The notes under the pieces were generated by a model. That model was not told where the DNA came from. It worked only from the letters and a program-made list of their open reading frames with translations, and did no database searches. From Flavobacteriales bacterium (lineage in GTDB: Bacteria > Bacteroidota > Bacteroidia > Flavobacteriales_E > Vicingaceae): 6,244 bases of DNA. The position numbers and the translations under genes were made by a program. The stretch lies in NCBI GenBank assembly GCA_003487525.1, contig DNDT01000084.1, positions 1-6,244 on the forward strand, in the 5' to 3' direction. Below are positions 6,091 to 6,244 of this stretch, piece by piece; position 1 is the stretch's first letter, and each line of letters opens with the position of its first letter.

Positions 6091-6244
6091 CTATCTTGAG
6101 ACAACTCAGATAAACGAACCGCGTGAGGACTAAAGTAGGGCAGTATTTCCCAATGGAATTACATGAAAATGATGGTAAACTGACGGTAAATTGCCCATAT
6201 ATTTTCCTTTGCTCTAAATTTGGGCATCGTTAATCAGTTTTACC

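Larger units (their letters stand above)
5739..6244. other. 506-base stretch without a supportable gene
   Basis: Downstream of the EAL gene I see no protein I can assign and no tRNA or rRNA. The stretch holds a weak candidate terminator (5799-5817), two copies of TATTGACTTT (5770-5779 and 5806-5815), two copies of ATGGTAAACT (5912-5921 and 6172-6181), an imperfect 11-base tandem repeat (6171-6192), a single TTATCCACA (5890-5898) and an open minus-strand frame (6090-5890). It may be decayed sequence or the far upstream region of a gene to the right. Confidence 0.5.

Noticed and set aside
6154..6234. Short plus-strand ORF starting at an ATG (26 codons)
   Set aside because: It has no ribosome site, no recognisable sequence and a stop within the window.

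Overview
The window looks like a piece of a bacterial chromosome of modest GC content. The protein styles point to Chloroflexota (Anaerolineae-like): a histidine kinase with a seven-helix sensor, PAS, GAF and HisKA_3 domains, a TPR protein with a WGGG/FWAFR N-terminal domain, and a decayed IS200-like protein beside it. This placement rests on family resemblance recalled from memory, not on a search.

Layout. Four co-directional genes on the minus strand fill about 1-4602. In transcription order they are: an IS200-type TnpA-like protein that has lost its catalytic residues (4602-4117); a TPR protein (4018-2729); a membrane-bound hybrid-sensor histidine kinase (2654-498); and a NarL/LuxR-type response regulator (491 to beyond the left edge, truncated by the window). 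The gaps are 98, 74 and 6 bases, which fits one operon. A plausible sigma-70-type promoter (TGTACA, 17-base spacer, TAAAAT) lies upstream at 4692-4720. On the plus strand, after a 365-base divergent intergenic region, a stand-alone EAL-domain c-di-GMP phosphodiesterase with every expected catalytic residue occupies 4968-5738. The last 506 bases contain no gene I can support, only a weak candidate terminator, short repeats, one isolated DnaA-box-like 9-mer and an open minus-strand stretch.

How the genes may work together. The kinase and regulator are a clear two-component pair. The intact EAL enzyme, divergently transcribed, suggests that c-di-GMP is controlled from the same locus, but no direct link is visible. 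The most unusual part is the upstream pair: a catalytically dead HUH-transposase fold next to a TPR protein with a poorly characterised N-terminal domain. The 98-base gap between them is also open in the TPR reading frame apart from one TGA. It encodes a protein-like 29-residue segment, so the TPR protein may have lost part of its N-terminus. The pair could be a domesticated regulatory or conflict module whose expression or output is tied to the two-component system; that is inference.
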